Below are positions 62,721 to 64,000 of a stretch of 64,000 nucleotides of DNA, piece after piece. A model generated the notes under the pieces. The model was not told where the DNA came from and made no database searches. It saw nothing but the letters and a program-made list of their open reading frames with translations. The position numbers and the translations under genes were made by a program. Every line of letters starts with the position of its first letter. Positions within the stretch are counted from its first letter, which is position 1. Source of the stretch: Gracilaria vermiculophylla (lineage: Eukaryota > Rhodophyta > Florideophyceae > Gracilariales > Gracilariaceae); assembly GCA_019155205.2 (NCBI GenBank), contig JAHNZQ020000049.1, positions 1,908,835-1,972,834 of the forward strand. Reading direction: 5' to 3'.

Positions 62721-63142
62721 TCACTTGCCCTGTTGTGCTTTTGCAGCCTCTTCCGCCATCTCTTGTTGATGTTCTTGAAAGCGTTGTGTTGCTCGTTGCG
62801 TAAACTTCAAAAACTTTTGACAGCACCGAACGATACAAGCTTCCTATGAAAGGGTTCAGGATCGAGGAGAAAAAAAATCAGTTAGATTCAGCTTGCAGTC
62901 AAACCGCTGCAGACCGATCGAGTTATAAAACCAACCTCTTTACCGTCAAGCTTTCTTGATCGAAAGTTTTCCACACAGTGACCAAAGCATTTTTGAACCA
63001 AATCATTGTACATTCGTAATGAGTCAGCAACTTGCATTTCCTGCATCATCTCCATGAAGCGCATTTGTTCCTGTTGTTGCTGCGCTTGGGAATTCATGCC
63101 CCCAAGCCCCCCAAAGCCCCCCATGCCACCAAGTCCAGCCAT
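62721..63142 (-). CDS. TIM9: TIM9, small TIM chaperone, two exons
   Basis: Exon 1 63142-62936, a 92-bp intron (62844-62935, GTTGGT...CATAG), exon 2 62843-62721; 109 residues. Small TIMs chaperone hydrophobic proteins across the mitochondrial intermembrane space; Tim9 pairs with Tim10. The twin C-x3-C motif is completed only by splicing: KCFGHC in exon 1 and EACIVRCC just after the junction. Tim9-type features: MRMYNDLVQKCFGHCVENF-like spacing (SLRMYNDLVQ), KLDGKE before the second motif, and KFLKFTQRATQRFQEHQQ after it, where RFQE is a Tim9 hallmark. The first 30 residues are unusual: GLGGMGGFGGLGG followed by Gln-rich sequence. Unspliced, exon 1 would lose the second motif. Divergent from HAAO, 425 bp apart. 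Confidence 0.9.
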
Positions 63143-63567
63143 AGTGTACTCAGGAAACTCCGAGAGCAGATCTCAACTTCTTCAATAACACTTGCTTTCT
63201 TCTCCCGAAGAACTAAGTCAACTATTTGTTCGTCAACAGCTGCCAGGGCGTTGTAGATTGCGGATCAGGAAAAAGCACGTGTTCAAGCGTTACCCGCCGG
63301 TGTCCTCCGCTATTTCTTTGCAGAAAAATTAAAATTAAAATGTGAACAAGAAAATATGCAAGCAGAGTACTGTACAAGGGCACTTGATCTCAGTTCCTCG
63401 TCGAACGATGCTGCATTCTACTCACAGATCACACATCTCCTCAACTTCGAAGTCTTGCGATTTCTCGGGTCTGGGATAAGAAGAGTGAAAGAAGATTACG
63501 TTGTACTTCTGTGTTTCTCATCATATAATCAATAGGATTGGAATCATCTCAACTTCACATCACCTCG
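63143..63567. promoter_or_regulatory. divergent intergenic region, TIM9/HAAO
   Basis: 425 bp between the divergent start codons, so it should hold both promoters. I see no specific element I would name. Confidence 0.4.
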
Positions 63568-64000
63568 ATGAGTCGATTCCAGGCTTTTAACCTTCAAAAG
63601 TGGTTGAAGGAAAATCGCCATCTGTTGAAACCGCCGGTGGGAAATAAGTTGCTCTGCGACGGAGAGTTCAAGGTCATGGTTGTAGCTGGTCCCAATGCAA
63701 GGACAGATTATCATGTCGAGGAAGGGGAAGAATGGTTTTATCAATTAGAGGGAGACATGGTCCTTCGTGTAGTGGACAAAGGGGAGTTCTATGACATTCC
63801 GATATCCGCCGGAGACGTTTTTTGTCTCCCTCCGAAAGTTCCACATTCACCTCAAAGGAAACCAAATTCTATCGGAATTGTTGTGGAAAGGGAACGACGT
63901 GCTGGTGAAATTGACGCGCTTCAATGGTACTGCCAGAATGAAACATGTAGGAATCTGTTGCATAGAAAAGAATTCATTTGTGGAAATCTTGTGAGAGATC
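63568..64000 (+). CDS. HAAO: 3-hydroxyanthranilate 3,4-dioxygenase, 3'-truncated by window end
   Basis: 144 residues visible from the ATG at 63568 ([20 protein letters not shown]); the frame is still open at 64000. The enzyme opens the ring of 3-hydroxyanthranilate in the kynurenine pathway towards quinolinate and NAD. Family blocks: [79 protein letters not shown], and [10 protein letters not shown]. The Fe(II) ligands are present as His49, Glu55 and His93, with substrate-binding Arg97 in the SPQR motif. The cupin core is complete; only the last segment (after NLVRD) is missing. No targeting peptide. A tryptophan route to NAD is unusual for plants, which use aspartate, but is known in animals, fungi and some protists. 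Confidence 0.92.
   Translation, partial: MSRFQAFNLQKWLKENRHLLKPPVGNKLLCDGEFKVMVVAGPNARTDYHVEEGEEWFYQLEGDMVLRVVDKGEFYDIPISAGDVFCLPPKVPHSPQRKPNSIGIVVERERRAGEIDALQWYCQNETCRNLLHRKEFICGNLVRD

Overview
This window looks like nuclear DNA of an intron-poor eukaryote with many transposable elements. The cellular genes are typically eukaryotic: SLY1, RABL3-like, UTP3/SAS10, ATAD3, cytosolic-type TyrRS, a TIM17/22/23-family protein, PP2C, elongin C, TIM9 and 3-hydroxyanthranilate dioxygenase. Most are uninterrupted ORFs. Four have one short spliceosomal intron each (81, 81, 103 and 92 bp, GT...AG), which I placed from splice signals plus recovery of the family motif. Short intergenic distances, rare small introns, GC-rich genes and large AT-rich TE blocks would fit a red alga of the Chondrus type, but that assignment is inference. 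Three runs of exactly 100 N (17318-17417, 39272-39371, 51163-51262) are scaffold gaps, and all lie in or against repeats.

Layout. 1-2.8 kb: a retrotransposon gag-like frame joined to a hAT transposase pseudogene that is split by a solo LTR. 2.8-5.1 kb: no recognisable gene. 5.1-7.2 kb: a DUF218 protein and a convergent Golgi-type membrane methyltransferase. 7.8-18.3 kb: a transposon nest, with one Tc1-type element inside another, a DIRS-like tyrosine-recombinase retroelement carrying a solo LTR in its gag, and a third Tc1-type element split by an unidentified sequence and a gap. 19-33.5 kb: a compact gene island (SLY1, RABL3-like, UTP3, ATAD3, TyrRS, a Cys-motif protein, an mTERF-like protein, an F-box+VWA protein, a TIM17-family protein); its right half is extremely GC-rich and has a poly(G) tract and 9-bp repeats. 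36.1-37.1 kb: a PP2C phosphatase behind a pyrimidine-rich leader. 38.5-52 kb: a second TE block with LTRs, Tc1 copies, a PIF/Harbinger-type transposase relic with a DUF6818/Myb-like companion, a TIR element of unknown type and a tRNA-like repeat. 53.4-64 kb: a secreted Cys-rich protein, a TraB-domain protein, elongin C, an MTA/SAH-deaminase-like amidohydrolase, and TIM9 divergent from 3-hydroxyanthranilate dioxygenase, which runs off the window.

The genes do not form one pathway. They cover vesicle traffic (SLY1, RABL3-like), ribosome biogenesis (UTP3), mitochondrial membrane and import biology (ATAD3, TIM9, possibly the TIM17-family protein), translation (TyrRS), ubiquitin-ligase adaptors (elongin C, F-box+VWA) and small-molecule metabolism. 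The strongest structural results are a 553-bp LTR family with 5-bp target duplications at two insertions, both inside other transposons; IR/DR ends (two terminal-repeat motifs per end) shared by the Tc1-like elements; and an F-box/VWA domain fusion.
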